This document shows, one piece after another, positions 1 to 6,163 of a stretch of 8,618 bases of DNA (its first letter is position 1; every line of letters begins with the position of its first letter). Origin of the DNA: Spirochaetia bacterium (lineage in GTDB: Bacteria; Spirochaetota; Spirochaetia; Treponematales; Breznakiellaceae); the NCBI GenBank assembly GCA_025997495.1, contig BNUR01000126.1, positions 1 through 8,618 on the forward strand, in the 5' to 3' direction. Below the pieces are notes generated by a model. It had not been told where the DNA came from and made no database searches. It worked only from the letters and a program-made list of their open reading frames with translations. The position numbers were made by a program, and so were the translations under genes.

Positions 1-56
1 GGTAGCTTTTTTTGAAGCCATGCGATTTTGCCTGCGTTTCGCTTACCACGATTCAT
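1..56 (-). CDS. 5' fragment of an unidentified CDS leaving the window
   Basis: An ATG on the minus strand (complement of 54-56) follows a GAGGAAAG Shine-Dalgarno-like stretch at a suitable distance. It opens a frame with no stop to the window edge, reading MNRGKRNAGKIAWLQKKL. The fragment is very basic (8 Lys/Arg in 18 residues), which could fit a nucleic-acid-binding protein, but 18 residues are too few to name a family. The same frame is open upstream to about position 153 but holds no ATG, GTG or TTG before this ATG. If real, the gene is divergent from the membrane-protein operon to its right. It may also be a chance open frame. Confidence 0.35.
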   Translation of the reverse strand, partial: MNRGKRNAGKIAWLQKKL

Positions 57-144
57 GGTCTGCTTTCCTCGTCTTTCTCTATACCGATGGCGGACTTGTC
101 GATTCAGGGTAAATTTAGAATTGCTGGGTTCTGTAAATAAGCAG

Positions 145-178
145 TTGACATTTCAAAATTCGTACGTTACCATAGAAT
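145..178 (+). promoter_or_regulatory. Sigma-70-type promoter of the membrane-protein/TetR operon
   Basis: A perfect -35 TTGACA lies at 145-150. At 17 bp spacing the -10 would be TACCAT (168-173, 4 of 6). The better hexamer TAGAAT (173-178) sits at a long 22-bp spacing. Either choice puts transcription start near 180-186, on the palindrome at 183-196, and leaves a leader of about 65-70 nt before the ATG at 251. Confidence 0.6.
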
Positions 179-182
179 AAAT

Positions 183-196
183 CGGACGTCCGTCCG
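183..196. promoter_or_regulatory. Probable TetR-family operator
   Basis: CGGACGTCCGTCCG contains a perfect 10-bp palindrome (CGGACGTCCG, 183-192). It can also be read as CGGAC and GTCCG half-sites separated by 4 bp (183-187 and 192-196). GC-rich dyads of this kind are typical of TetR-family operators. It sits just downstream of the -10, where bound repressor would block initiation, and the operon ends in a TetR-family gene. Autorepression is an inference from this layout. Confidence 0.6.
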
Positions 197-201
197 GTTT
201 A

Positions 202-225
202 CCGTCAAGCGGAGGAAGCTTGCGG
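202..225 (+). other. Leader hairpin with a Shine-Dalgarno-like loop
   Basis: CCG and CAAGC (202-204, 206-210) can pair with GCTTG and CGG (218-222, 223-225), leaving one bulged T. The stem is 8 bp with a 7-nt loop GGAGGAA (211-217). The loop resembles a ribosome binding site but no start codon follows it in a usable frame. The real site, GGAGGT, lies further down at about 239-244. It may be a transcript-stability or decoy element, or chance. Confidence 0.3.
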
Positions 226-250
226 AGTCTTACTTATTGGAGGTATAACT

Positions 251-1018
251 ATGAACGGCATTCCGGACGCACCAGTTATTTTTTCGGAGATCAATACCAC
301 TGTGGTGTTGGCTGTTTTCGCTGTTTTAGCATGTGCATCAGTCATTTACGCCATCGTCCTCACGATTCGCGAATCTGACCCCTTGCCCATTGCCGCTTGT
401 ATCGGCGCTTTGATTTGTGCGCTTAACGAGCCTATCTATGATATTCTCGGCAAAATTGTCTATGCGAGTAATAACCCTATGGCTTTTACTGCTTTCGGCA
501 GAGAAGTACCGTGGTTCCTTGTCATCGGCTATGTCCCTTGGGTCGGATTGCTGCCCGTTATTATCGCCCGGATGATGGCCGATGGGGTTCCTCGTAAAAA
601 ACTGCATATAATTGCGTTGGTTTCGTTTTTATCTGTTGTTTGCGTAGAGTCTCTCGGCACCTATTTTTCCGCTTGGGCTTATTACGGTGATGTACCGTTA
701 AAGTACTTGGTTGTCGCGCCGCAGATGGCTCCTGTTCCGATTGTAGGAGGCTTTTTGTTGTATGCGATTTCGCACAAATATAAAGGGTGGCGCCGTGCTT
801 TGTCGGCAGCCGTAATCTCCACATTAGCCCTGCCTATGGTTTTCGCCTCCGCGTCTTGGCCTTTGTATCTCGGGCTGTACAGTGATATTTCGCCTTTGGT
901 GCGCTGGATAGCCGGTATTGCCATGCTCGGCTTTACTGTCGCCATAGTGGGTGCGACCACAGGCTTGGCGCAAAGACTATATTCAGGCGAAAAGCACGGC
1001 GTAAGTTCAAACTCGTAG
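251..1018 (+). CDS. Multi-pass membrane protein of unknown function, paralogue 1
   Basis: 255 residues, very hydrophobic, with about seven predicted membrane spans (roughly 17-39, 46-66, 86-106, 117-140, 155-174, 183-207, 216-241) and a short polar C-terminal tail. The start is fixed by GGAGGT seven bases before the ATG. I do not recognise the family. Conserved-looking motifs shared with the next gene are E60-P61-x-x-D64 (NEPIYD), FG at 82-83, VPW at 86-88, GY at 93-94, E133-x-x-G136, YYG at 144-146 and GW at 179-180. Acidic residues inside or next to membrane spans suggest a transporter, or an integral membrane enzyme acting on a lipid-like substrate. It is the first gene of the operon controlled by the palindrome at 183-196. 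By eye its codon use is more GC-rich than that of its paralogue. Confidence 0.85.
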   Translation: MNGIPDAPVIFSEINTTVVLAVFAVLACASVIYAIVLTIRESDPLPIAACIGALICALNEPIYDILGKIVYASNNPMAFTAFGREVPWFLVIGYVPWVGLLPVIIARMMADGVPRKKLHIIALVSFLSVVCVESLGTYFSAWAYYGDVPLKYLVVAPQMAPVPIVGGFLLYAISHKYKGWRRALSAAVISTLALPMVFASASWPLYLGLYSDISPLVRWIAGIAMLGFTVAIVGATTGLAQRLYSGEKHGVSSNS

Positions 1019-1068
1019 GCGTTGTATGAAAAATGCTCAAATCAGTAATCTGAAAGGATGCAATTGGT

Positions 1069-1845
1069 ATGTTTGATTTTATAGTTGAGCCGTCTTCGCC
1101 GCCTGTTGATATGGTTGCCAATCCAAAGACGGAAATGATTTTCACAATAGGCGTCAGCATTGCTTTTTTAGCAATGTTAGTTTATTCTCTCTATTATTGG
1201 CGAAAAAACAATTCTCCCATTGGCGTTCTATGCATAGTAGGCGGTTTGATCGCGTCAATGCTGGAACCATACTGTGATATGATTGGGTCGTTATGGTTTC
1301 CGAATATCAACACTTGGCTGCCGCCAATATTCAATAATTGGTTTGGTGTTTATATTCCCGTGTGGGTTGCCATTGGATATGCAATGTTTATTGGCGGCGC
1401 ACCATTTATCGCTTATGTAATCCTGTCAAAAATAAAGATAATCACAAAGAAAAGTATTCTGATTATCATTTTATCTATTATGGCGTTTGATATTATTTTA
1501 GAAACGATTGGGTTAAATATGGGTGTGTACGCATATTATGGATTCCAACCGTTTCAGATTGCGAAAATGCCATGGTGGTGGTCTTTGACCGGCGGTCTTA
1601 TGGGTGCAGGCGGCGGCGCGATGATATACCTGCTTAAAGAACGTATATCCGGGTGGCGGTCGTTGCTTGTCATTCCTCTAGTTCCGGGGAACTTTATGAT
1701 GTTTATCGGTTGGATTGCCTGGCCAATTATGATTGCGCTTAACCTGAATTTAGGCTATGGTGTATCCTACACTGCGGGGGTTTTTAGCATTCTTCTTGCA
1801 TGGATGGCATATAAAGGCATCTGTATCGTATTGAAAGCAGAATAG
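1069..1845 (+). CDS. Multi-pass membrane protein of unknown function, paralogue 2
   Basis: 258 residues with about seven predicted spans (roughly 22-43, 50-66, 95-118, 128-148, 170-188, 198-224, 230-252). An AAAGGATG site precedes the ATG, 50 nt after the first gene's stop. It shares the first protein's motif order: E66-P67-x-x-D70 (LEPYCD), FG at 92-93, IPVW at 96-99, GY at 103-104, E145-x-x-G148, YYG at 156-158 and GW at 195-196. The two are therefore diverged paralogues, probably an old tandem duplication, and might form a heteromer or act on related substrates. The P-W-W-W run (168-171) and the GGLMGAGGGA glycine-rich span (175-184) are distinctive. I cannot name the family. The link to a TetR regulator hints at a response to a small hydrophobic compound, which is inference. 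Confidence 0.85.
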   Translation: MFDFIVEPSSPPVDMVANPKTEMIFTIGVSIAFLAMLVYSLYYWRKNNSPIGVLCIVGGLIASMLEPYCDMIGSLWFPNINTWLPPIFNNWFGVYIPVWVAIGYAMFIGGAPFIAYVILSKIKIITKKSILIIILSIMAFDIILETIGLNMGVYAYYGFQPFQIAKMPWWWSLTGGLMGAGGGAMIYLLKERISGWRSLLVIPLVPGNFMMFIGWIAWPIMIALNLNLGYGVSYTAGVFSILLAWMAYKGICIVLKAE

Positions 1846-1908
1846 TAAACTTTTCAGCACATAGCTGCGGCGTAACACTCAAAACAACGGAAAACAGGTG
1901 GTTAGATT

Positions 1909-2541
1909 ATGGCGAACGAAAAAGCAACTGAAACAAGCCAGGCGCAGCGTATAATTGATGCCGCTTTTAAGTGCATATCTTCAAAGGGTTACGCGAACAT
2001 TTCGCTGAGGGAGATTGCGGACGAAGCCGGCGTTGTTTTGAGCCAGTTGAATTATTATTACAAAAATAAAGAAGGCCTGTTCACGGAAGTCATAAAAATA
2101 CTGGGGCATCAATATTTATCCGAGATTGAGGATGTCTTCAGGCGGGGGAAACCAGGAAAGGAAAATTTGTCGGCCCTGTCGGAGTATTTCAAAGAAATAT
2201 TAAAAAGCAAGCCGGAATTGTTTATACTTCTTTTTGATTTCAGCAGCATGGCTCTGTGGTCTGATGCGACACGGGAAGTCCTCGACAGTTTTTTCGATGA
2301 TATGTCAAATCTTATCGAAAAATACATCTTGGACGGCGCTTCCGGCAAGAGTATCTTTAAAGACAAGCCGCACCGGGCTGTATCAAGAATTCTCTCCGGC
2401 GCGATATTTGGGACGTCGATACAGGTTGTATTATCTCATGATAAGGAGGATTTCCTTGATTCGCTGTGTGATCTTCTGCCCAGCATTTATATCGGAGACG
2501 GCGCGATTATCGGCCTGTCAACGCAGGATGGCGCCTCGTGA
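1909..2541 (+). CDS. TetR/AcrR-family transcriptional regulator
   Basis: 210 residues. The N-terminal part carries the family's DNA-binding domain: AQRIIDAAFKCISSKGY (12-28), then the helix-turn-helix ISLREIADEAGV ending in SQLNYYYKNKEGLF (31-58). The Y-Y-x-K-x-K-E-x-L-F signature closes the recognition helix and starts helix 4. The C-terminal two thirds, about 60-210, is the ligand-binding and dimer region, which diverges in this family and does not reveal the ligand. An AGGTGG site precedes the ATG. The gene follows the second membrane gene by 63 nt on the same strand and is probably the last gene of the operon. It likely represses the operon through the palindrome at 183-196 until an effector binds. 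Confidence 0.93.
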   Translation: MANEKATETSQAQRIIDAAFKCISSKGYANISLREIADEAGVVLSQLNYYYKNKEGLFTEVIKILGHQYLSEIEDVFRRGKPGKENLSALSEYFKEILKSKPELFILLFDFSSMALWSDATREVLDSFFDDMSNLIEKYILDGASGKSIFKDKPHRAVSRILSGAIFGTSIQVVLSHDKEDFLDSLCDLLPSIYIGDGAIIGLSTQDGAS

Positions 2542-2603
2542 TGTAGCCAATTTACGGGCAGTAAAAAAACCCGCAGAATTTTCTTGTACAACATAACACC
2601 AGG

Positions 2604-2632
2604 ATACTATGCAGATGTAAACTGTTTATCAA
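2604..2632 (-). promoter_or_regulatory. Promoter-like sequence within repeat copy 1, antisense to the TetR gene
   Basis: On the minus strand TTGATA (2627-2632) and TAGTAT (2604-2609) are separated by exactly 17 bp. The predicted start near 2597 would run into the 3' end of the TetR gene on the opposite strand. A run of seven T (minus strand, 2563-2569) lies about 30 nt into such a transcript, without a strong hairpin. No coding frame is evident on that strand here, so the product could be a short antisense RNA, or the site could be non-functional. Confidence 0.35.
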
Positions 2633-2660
2633 CAAAACAGCAACTTTTTATCAACTTTTC
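2618..2660. repeat. 43-bp intergenic element, copy 1
   Basis: Matches 6813-6855 at 39 of 43 positions in the same orientation. On the plus strand it holds two TTATCAAC words 22 bp apart (2626-2633 and 2648-2655). On the minus strand it reads as consecutive 11-mers GTTGATAAAAA, GTTGCTGTTTT, GTTGATAAACA, then GTTTA. This copy lies between the convergent TetR and glutathione peroxidase genes. Confidence 0.8.
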
Positions 2661-2684
2661 CAAGATCAAGGACGGATGGTCCGG

Positions 2685-2718
2685 TTGAGCATGACAAAAT
2701 ACCCATTGTCATGCTCAA
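2685..2718. terminator. Perfect 13-bp hairpin between convergent genes, probable bidirectional terminator
   Basis: TTGAGCATGACAA (2685-2697) pairs perfectly with TTGTCATGCTCAA (2706-2718) around an 8-nt loop. It sits between the TetR stop (2541) and the glutathione peroxidase stop (2736), where a shared terminator is expected. No U-tract follows directly on either strand. On the plus strand five T occur at 2733-2737 after a small second stem (ACGG 2722-2725 with CCGT 2730-2733). Termination is likely but may be inefficient or need a protein factor. Confidence 0.55.
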
Positions 2719-2735
2719 AGCACGGACGGCCGTTT

Positions 2736-3272
2736 TTAGGGCATGAGTAACCGCTCTATCGCAGTAGTCAAATCTTCAGGTTTTGTTGTAGGTGAATACC
2801 ATGCTTCCACTTCTCCGTCACGGTTCACCAGGAATTTTGAAAAATTCCATTTGATGTCTTTGGCGCCGGTGAAGGGGGAAATGCTCTTTATCCGTTCAAT
2901 AAGAGCGGCTGCCCCTTCATCAGTAGTTTCAGTAACCTGCTCTTTAAGATACACAAAAAGGGGTGCGGCATTGTCACCATTCACGTCAATTTTGGCAAAC
3001 TGGGGAAAGGTTGTGTGGTATTGCGTCCGGCAAAATTCACAAATCTCCTCGGCGCTGCCTGGGGCTTGTCCGGCAAATTGATTACAGGGAAAGTCCAAAA
3101 TTTCCAATCCTTTACCCTGATAGGTATCATACAGGGCTTGCAAACCGGTATATTGCGGAGTCAACCCGCACTTGGTGGCGGTATTGACAATCAAAAGCAC
3201 TTTGCCTTTATAGTCGGCAAGGGACACAGGCTTTCCCTCACGGTTTGTAACCGTAAAATCATATAAATTCAT
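2736..3272 (-). CDS. Glutathione peroxidase family thiol peroxidase (Cys type)
   Basis: 178 residues, near the usual length for bacterial members. The enzyme reduces hydrogen peroxide and organic hydroperoxides; it has no signal peptide and so is cytosolic. The active-site tetrad is visible: Cys35 in NTATKCGLTPQY, Gln69 in FPCNQFAGQ, and Trp142-Asn143 in KWNFSKFLV. Position 35 is Cys, not selenocysteine. Cys81 in ICEFCRTQY aligns with the resolving cysteine of thioredoxin-dependent 2-Cys members (established from plant and insect Gpx work), so thioredoxin rather than glutathione is the likely reductant. Its ATG overlaps the alarmone synthetase stop (ATGA, 3269-3272), with AAGGAG at 3280-3285, so the two are translationally linked. 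It is the last gene of the five-gene run. Confidence 0.95.
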   Translation of the reverse strand: MNLYDFTVTNREGKPVSLADYKGKVLLIVNTATKCGLTPQYTGLQALYDTYQGKGLEILDFPCNQFAGQAPGSAEEICEFCRTQYHTTFPQFAKIDVNGDNAAPLFVYLKEQVTETTDEGAAALIERIKSISPFTGAKDIKWNFSKFLVNRDGEVEAWYSPTTKPEDLTTAIERLLMP

Positions 3273-3961
3273 ACGTGTACTCCTTCGCTCTTTTCAAGCC
3301 TCTCAATACTATCACGTATGTCTTGCATTTTCAAGTCAAGCCATACACTTGTTTCCGCACAATTTTTTAATTCTTTGGTGATAGCATCCATTTTGTCACG
3401 AGGTATGTTTTTTTTGTAATTGAGTCGATGTTCCAAACTTGCCCAAAAATCCATTGCTATAGTCCTTAATTGGACTTCTACTTTCATTTGCCGTTTTTCG
3501 TTATGCAAGAATATCGGCACCTCTATTATCAAGTGAAGGCTCCGGTAGCCGCTTTCCTTTGGATTAGCAATATAATCTTTTCTTTCAATGAGTTTAACAT
3601 CATCTTGAGAAAGCAGGCAATCTGCCAGAACATAAATGTCATCTACAAACTGGCATATAATGCGAATACCTGCTATGTCACGAATATTTTTTTCGATAGA
3701 CTCAACCGTTAATGGTATCCCTAATTTTCGCGTCTTCCGCCGTATGCTGTCAGGCGCCTTAATCCGAGTCTTTATATGTTCGATTTGATTTCGATCATGG
3801 GACAACGACAGTTCTTCATTAAGAACTTTAAACTTGGTTTCAACTTCCATAAGGGCGCAGCGATAGTAAGACATGAGCTGTAAAGCCGGAGTAAGGCTTT
3901 TCTCAAAAATCTGTACGAAATCATCTTCAATTTTTTGCACAAACTGCGGAAAATATTCCAT
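3269..3961 (-). CDS. Small alarmone synthetase (GTP pyrophosphokinase, RelQ/RelP type)
   Basis: 230 residues from the chosen start. It is a single RelA/SpoT synthetase domain without the HD hydrolase, ACT or TGS parts of long Rel proteins. It transfers pyrophosphate from ATP to GDP or GTP, making ppGpp or pppGpp in the cytosol. Visible motifs are KTRIKAPDSIRRKTRKLGIP (64-83, basic ATP-binding region), DIAGIRIICQFVDDIY (95-110), DYIANPKESGYRSLHLII (129-146, the synthetase signature with Tyr139 and His143) and VEVQLRTIAMDFWASLEH (161-178). The match to Bacillus RelQ motifs is close. The ATG at 3961 was chosen over one 20 codons upstream because AGGAGAG (3965-3971) sits just before it, and because the longer form would overlap the MFS gene. 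It starts 11 nt after the MFS stop. Such enzymes are usually controlled by transcription. Confidence 0.93.
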   Translation of the reverse strand: MEYFPQFVQKIEDDFVQIFEKSLTPALQLMSYYRCALMEVETKFKVLNEELSLSHDRNQIEHIKTRIKAPDSIRRKTRKLGIPLTVESIEKNIRDIAGIRIICQFVDDIYVLADCLLSQDDVKLIERKDYIANPKESGYRSLHLIIEVPIFLHNEKRQMKVEVQLRTIAMDFWASLEHRLNYKKNIPRDKMDAITKELKNCAETSVWLDLKMQDIRDSIERLEKSEGVHV

Positions 3962-3972
3962 AATCTCTCCTC

Positions 3973-5160
3973 TTATTTTAATTTCTTTTTGGTCATTATG
4001 AAAAATGGTATGGAAGCGCATTGCATAACCATTGAAAAAATAATCAATAGTATAATTGATTTATCATATACTATCCCCATGAACCAACTGCCTAAAAACC
4101 AAAATATCCCAAATCCGGTATTAAAAATACCATACGCCATTGCCCTTTTATCTTTTGTGATTATTGTTGCAATGGCAGATTTCAGTATTGACTCCTGAGC
4201 GCCCATGCCAATGCCCCATAAAGAAATGCCTATAATAACAAAGACCGGATTACCTGACAAAAACACAAATGGAGCAAAAAACAGAGAAATCACTGAAGCG
4301 ATGATTATCGCGTTAATTCCTTTTTTATCATAAAGAGCGCCAAAGAACAAAGCTGAGAACGCGTCTACTCCCATGGCTAATGAATACAATATCGGTATAA
4401 AGTTTTCATCAAATAGTTGATTTTTTGCGATATGGTATCCAATCAAGGGAAAATCCGCAAAACCTGCGGCGACAAAAGCTATGGCGATAATATAAAACCG
4501 ATACGCTTTGTTTACGATGAGTTTTTTATTATCGATTTCGCTGGTATCAAATTCCTCCGGCTTTGGATATAGATATCTGCACGCCAACAGAATACCGAAG
4601 GTGATAATTGCCGGTATTCCCAATGCCAAAAAGCAAACAACATAATTGCTATATGAATCTGACCCGTTCCGTATGGTCATTATAATAAAAAGCATTACCG
4701 GGCCTAAAAAGGCGCCGATTTGATCCAACGCTTCCTGAATAGCAAAGCCCTTGCCAACCCCTACTTCTTTTGCGGCAAATGACGTTAAGGTATTTTTGGC
4801 AGGGTATCTGATTGCTTTCCCAAATCGTTCAATTATTAAGAGGCCACAGGCATATTTCCAGCCATTTTCAGGAACAAAGGCTAAAAGGGGAATTGCAATA
4901 AGGTTAAAAGCATATCCTATTATGGTCATGGTCCAATATTTTTGTGTCTTATCGCTGATGAAACCGGTTATCAGGCGAAACGCATATCCGATAAATTCAC
5001 CCAAACCGGAAACAAAGCCTATGGCGGCCGCCGAAGCCCCAAGTAGTTTCAGGTAAGGCCCAAGAATGCTTCTGGCGCCTTCATGGGTCATGTCCGAAAA
5101 AAGGCTTAAGATTCCTATAAGCATAATAAAAGCTATTGCCGATTTTTTTCTGTCTTTCAT
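3973..5160 (-). CDS. Major facilitator superfamily (MFS) transporter
   Basis: 395 residues from the chosen start, the normal size for a 12-span MFS carrier. Alternating hydrophobic segments run the full length. The loop after span 2 carries a motif A-like GFISDKTQKYW (66-76), and the SDMTHEGARSILGPYLKLLG segment (22-41) lies between spans 1 and 2. The second half has a matching loop, FFGALYDKKG. The substrate cannot be read from sequence. I place the start at MKDRKK, one nucleotide after the upstream lipoprotein's stop. An in-frame ATG five codons earlier and a longer form starting at 5238 overlap the lipoprotein gene. The ribosome site is weak (ACAGGG), which fits translational coupling. It may export a metabolite or toxic compound under the conditions that call for the alarmone synthetase and peroxidase downstream; that is inference. 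Confidence 0.9.
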   Translation of the reverse strand: MKDRKKSAIAFIMLIGILSLFSDMTHEGARSILGPYLKLLGASAAAIGFVSGLGEFIGYAFRLITGFISDKTQKYWTMTIIGYAFNLIAIPLLAFVPENGWKYACGLLIIERFGKAIRYPAKNTLTSFAAKEVGVGKGFAIQEALDQIGAFLGPVMLFIIMTIRNGSDSYSNYVVCFLALGIPAIITFGILLACRYLYPKPEEFDTSEIDNKKLIVNKAYRFYIIAIAFVAAGFADFPLIGYHIAKNQLFDENFIPILYSLAMGVDAFSALFFGALYDKKGINAIIIASVISLFFAPFVFLSGNPVFVIIGISLWGIGMGAQESILKSAIATIITKDKRAMAYGIFNTGFGIFWFLGSWFMGIVYDKSIILLIIFSMVMQCASIPFFIMTKKKLK

Positions 5161-5161
5161 T

Positions 5162-5680
5162 TTAATAAACCCTGTCATGATTATTGAAAATACGGATTGT
5201 GCGTATTGCGTTTGTTGGCAATAGTACGAGCGGATCATACTTAAGCCCTATAACATCGCATACCCGATATATAAAACTGACACAATCATTTGCGGGGATA
5301 CTAAAAGGGGGAGGCGTATTTTCCCATTCGGTTAGCAGTTCCAAAATCTTGTTTCGTGTATTTTCACTAACGAGAAAATCTGTATGCACTTGATTCAGCG
5401 GATACTCGGTGCTATATTTTAGTTGCCCCTGTTTTGATATTAATTTTCCCGGTATGTTTGGATAAAATCCATATACACCTGGACCACCAATGGACAGGGA
5501 AGCATGTCCGGCTATTGATCTTGTTTCTCCAAGCGAAGTTCCCGGGCCGTATGCCAAAAAAGATATTTTATAAGTTTGTTCTGAATTGTTATCGTTCTGA
5601 AGCAATAACGGAGAACTTGCACAGGATACCCAGGATACCATTGAACAAAAACCAAAAAAGAAAATGACCGCTTTTTTCAT
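5162..5680 (-). CDS. Putative lipoprotein with a possible permuted papain-like (NlpC/P60-LRAT type) domain
   Basis: 172 residues. The N-terminus MKKAVIFFFGFCSMVSWVSC is a signal peptide ending at Cys20, a relaxed lipobox (WVSC) of the sort tolerated in spirochaetes, so the mature protein is probably lipid-anchored outside the cytoplasm. The body holds GHASLSIGGPGVYGFYP (58-74) and NDCVSFIYRVCDVIGL (131-146). A GHA histidine followed about 75 residues later by an N-x-C-V/x-F cysteine is the His-then-Cys order of circularly permuted NlpC/P60 and LRAT-like enzymes. That suggests a hydrolase or acyltransferase acting on peptidoglycan peptides or lipids, with His59 and Cys133 as the catalytic pair. 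The family call is inference and unverified. The start is supported by AAGGAG seven bases upstream. It follows the DMT gene by 22 nt and leads into the MFS gene. Confidence 0.8.
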   Translation of the reverse strand: MKKAVIFFFGFCSMVSWVSCASSPLLLQNDNNSEQTYKISFLAYGPGTSLGETRSIAGHASLSIGGPGVYGFYPNIPGKLISKQGQLKYSTEYPLNQVHTDFLVSENTRNKILELLTEWENTPPPFSIPANDCVSFIYRVCDVIGLKYDPLVLLPTNAIRTIRIFNNHDRVY

Positions 5681-5702
5681 TTGGGACTCCTTGATTAATT
5701 TA

Positions 5703-6116
5703 TCAGAAAATTAAGACAAATGTTCCCGCGGTAATCAAAACACCGCCAATAACCGCTTTTATAGTTACGGTTTCTTTTAATACAATAAATGCCAATACCA
5801 TACCTATTACTAAACTGAATTTATCTATCGGTATCACCTTTGATGCCTGGCCGGTTTGCAATGCCTTATAGTAACAAAGCCATGAAAGCCCTGTTGCTAT
5901 TCCTGATAATACTAAAAACAATAAGTTTTTATGTCCAATATTTCCAATATCATTTTGTTTTCCTGTTGCAAAAACAACCGCCCATGACATAATTAAAACC
6001 ACAATGGTTCGTATTGCCGTTGCTAAATTTGAATTTATATCTGCAATACCAACTTTTGCCAGAATTGATGTCAATGCGGCAAACAGGGCCGATAATAATG
6101 CGTATATTATCCACAT
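5703..6116 (-). CDS. Small EamA/DMT-superfamily membrane transporter
   Basis: 137 residues with five predicted membrane spans (about 2-20, 32-50, 64-82, 97-113, 117-136). This is one EamA unit rather than the usual two, the size typical of stand-alone single-domain members that probably work as dimers. Recognisable family features are the opening WIIYALLSALFAALTSILAKVG, the W-L-C-Y-Y-K-A-L-Q-x-G-x-A-S-K-V-x-P-I-D-K segment (79-99) and L-K-E-T-V-T (113-118) before the last span. The substrate is unknown; DMT relatives move metabolites, amino acids or drugs. AGGAGG lies about nine bases before the ATG. It is the first gene of the five-gene minus-strand run. A CATAAT -10-like hexamer lies upstream, but I see no good -35. 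Confidence 0.88.
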   Translation of the reverse strand: MWIIYALLSALFAALTSILAKVGIADINSNLATAIRTIVVLIMSWAVVFATGKQNDIGNIGHKNLLFLVLSGIATGLSWLCYYKALQTGQASKVIPIDKFSLVIGMVLAFIVLKETVTIKAVIGGVLITAGTFVLIF

Positions 6117-6163
6117 AAGGAATACCCTCCTGTTTTATTTCTATTAATTATGAGTTTACAGGG

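Noticed and set aside
131..150. A third copy of the 43-bp element near the first promoter
   Set aside because: Only about ten bases (ATAAGCAGTT) match; the 11-bp phasing and second TTATCAAC word are absent, so it is likely chance.
2234..2596. Plus-strand open frame of 120 codons overlapping the TetR gene
   Set aside because: It runs in another frame of a clear TetR gene, lacks a ribosome site and has an Arg/Ser/Cys-rich translation without family character.
2618..2655. DnaA boxes or a replication origin at the TTATCAACA words
   Set aside because: TTATCAACA differs from the DnaA consensus TTATCCACA at one position, but only two words occur per site, no origin genes (dnaA, dnaN, gyrB) are nearby, and the 11-bp phasing with a promoter fits a transcription element better. 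Not fully excluded.
3165..3173. Selenocysteine at the glutathione peroxidase active site
   Set aside because: The frame is continuous and the active-site residue at position 35 is an ordinary Cys, with no in-frame TGA.
3962..4021. A 20-codon N-terminal extension of the alarmone synthetase
   Set aside because: It would overlap the MFS gene by 49 nt, and the good ribosome site AGGAGAG sits before the internal ATG at 3961; the extension also falls outside the family's usual start.
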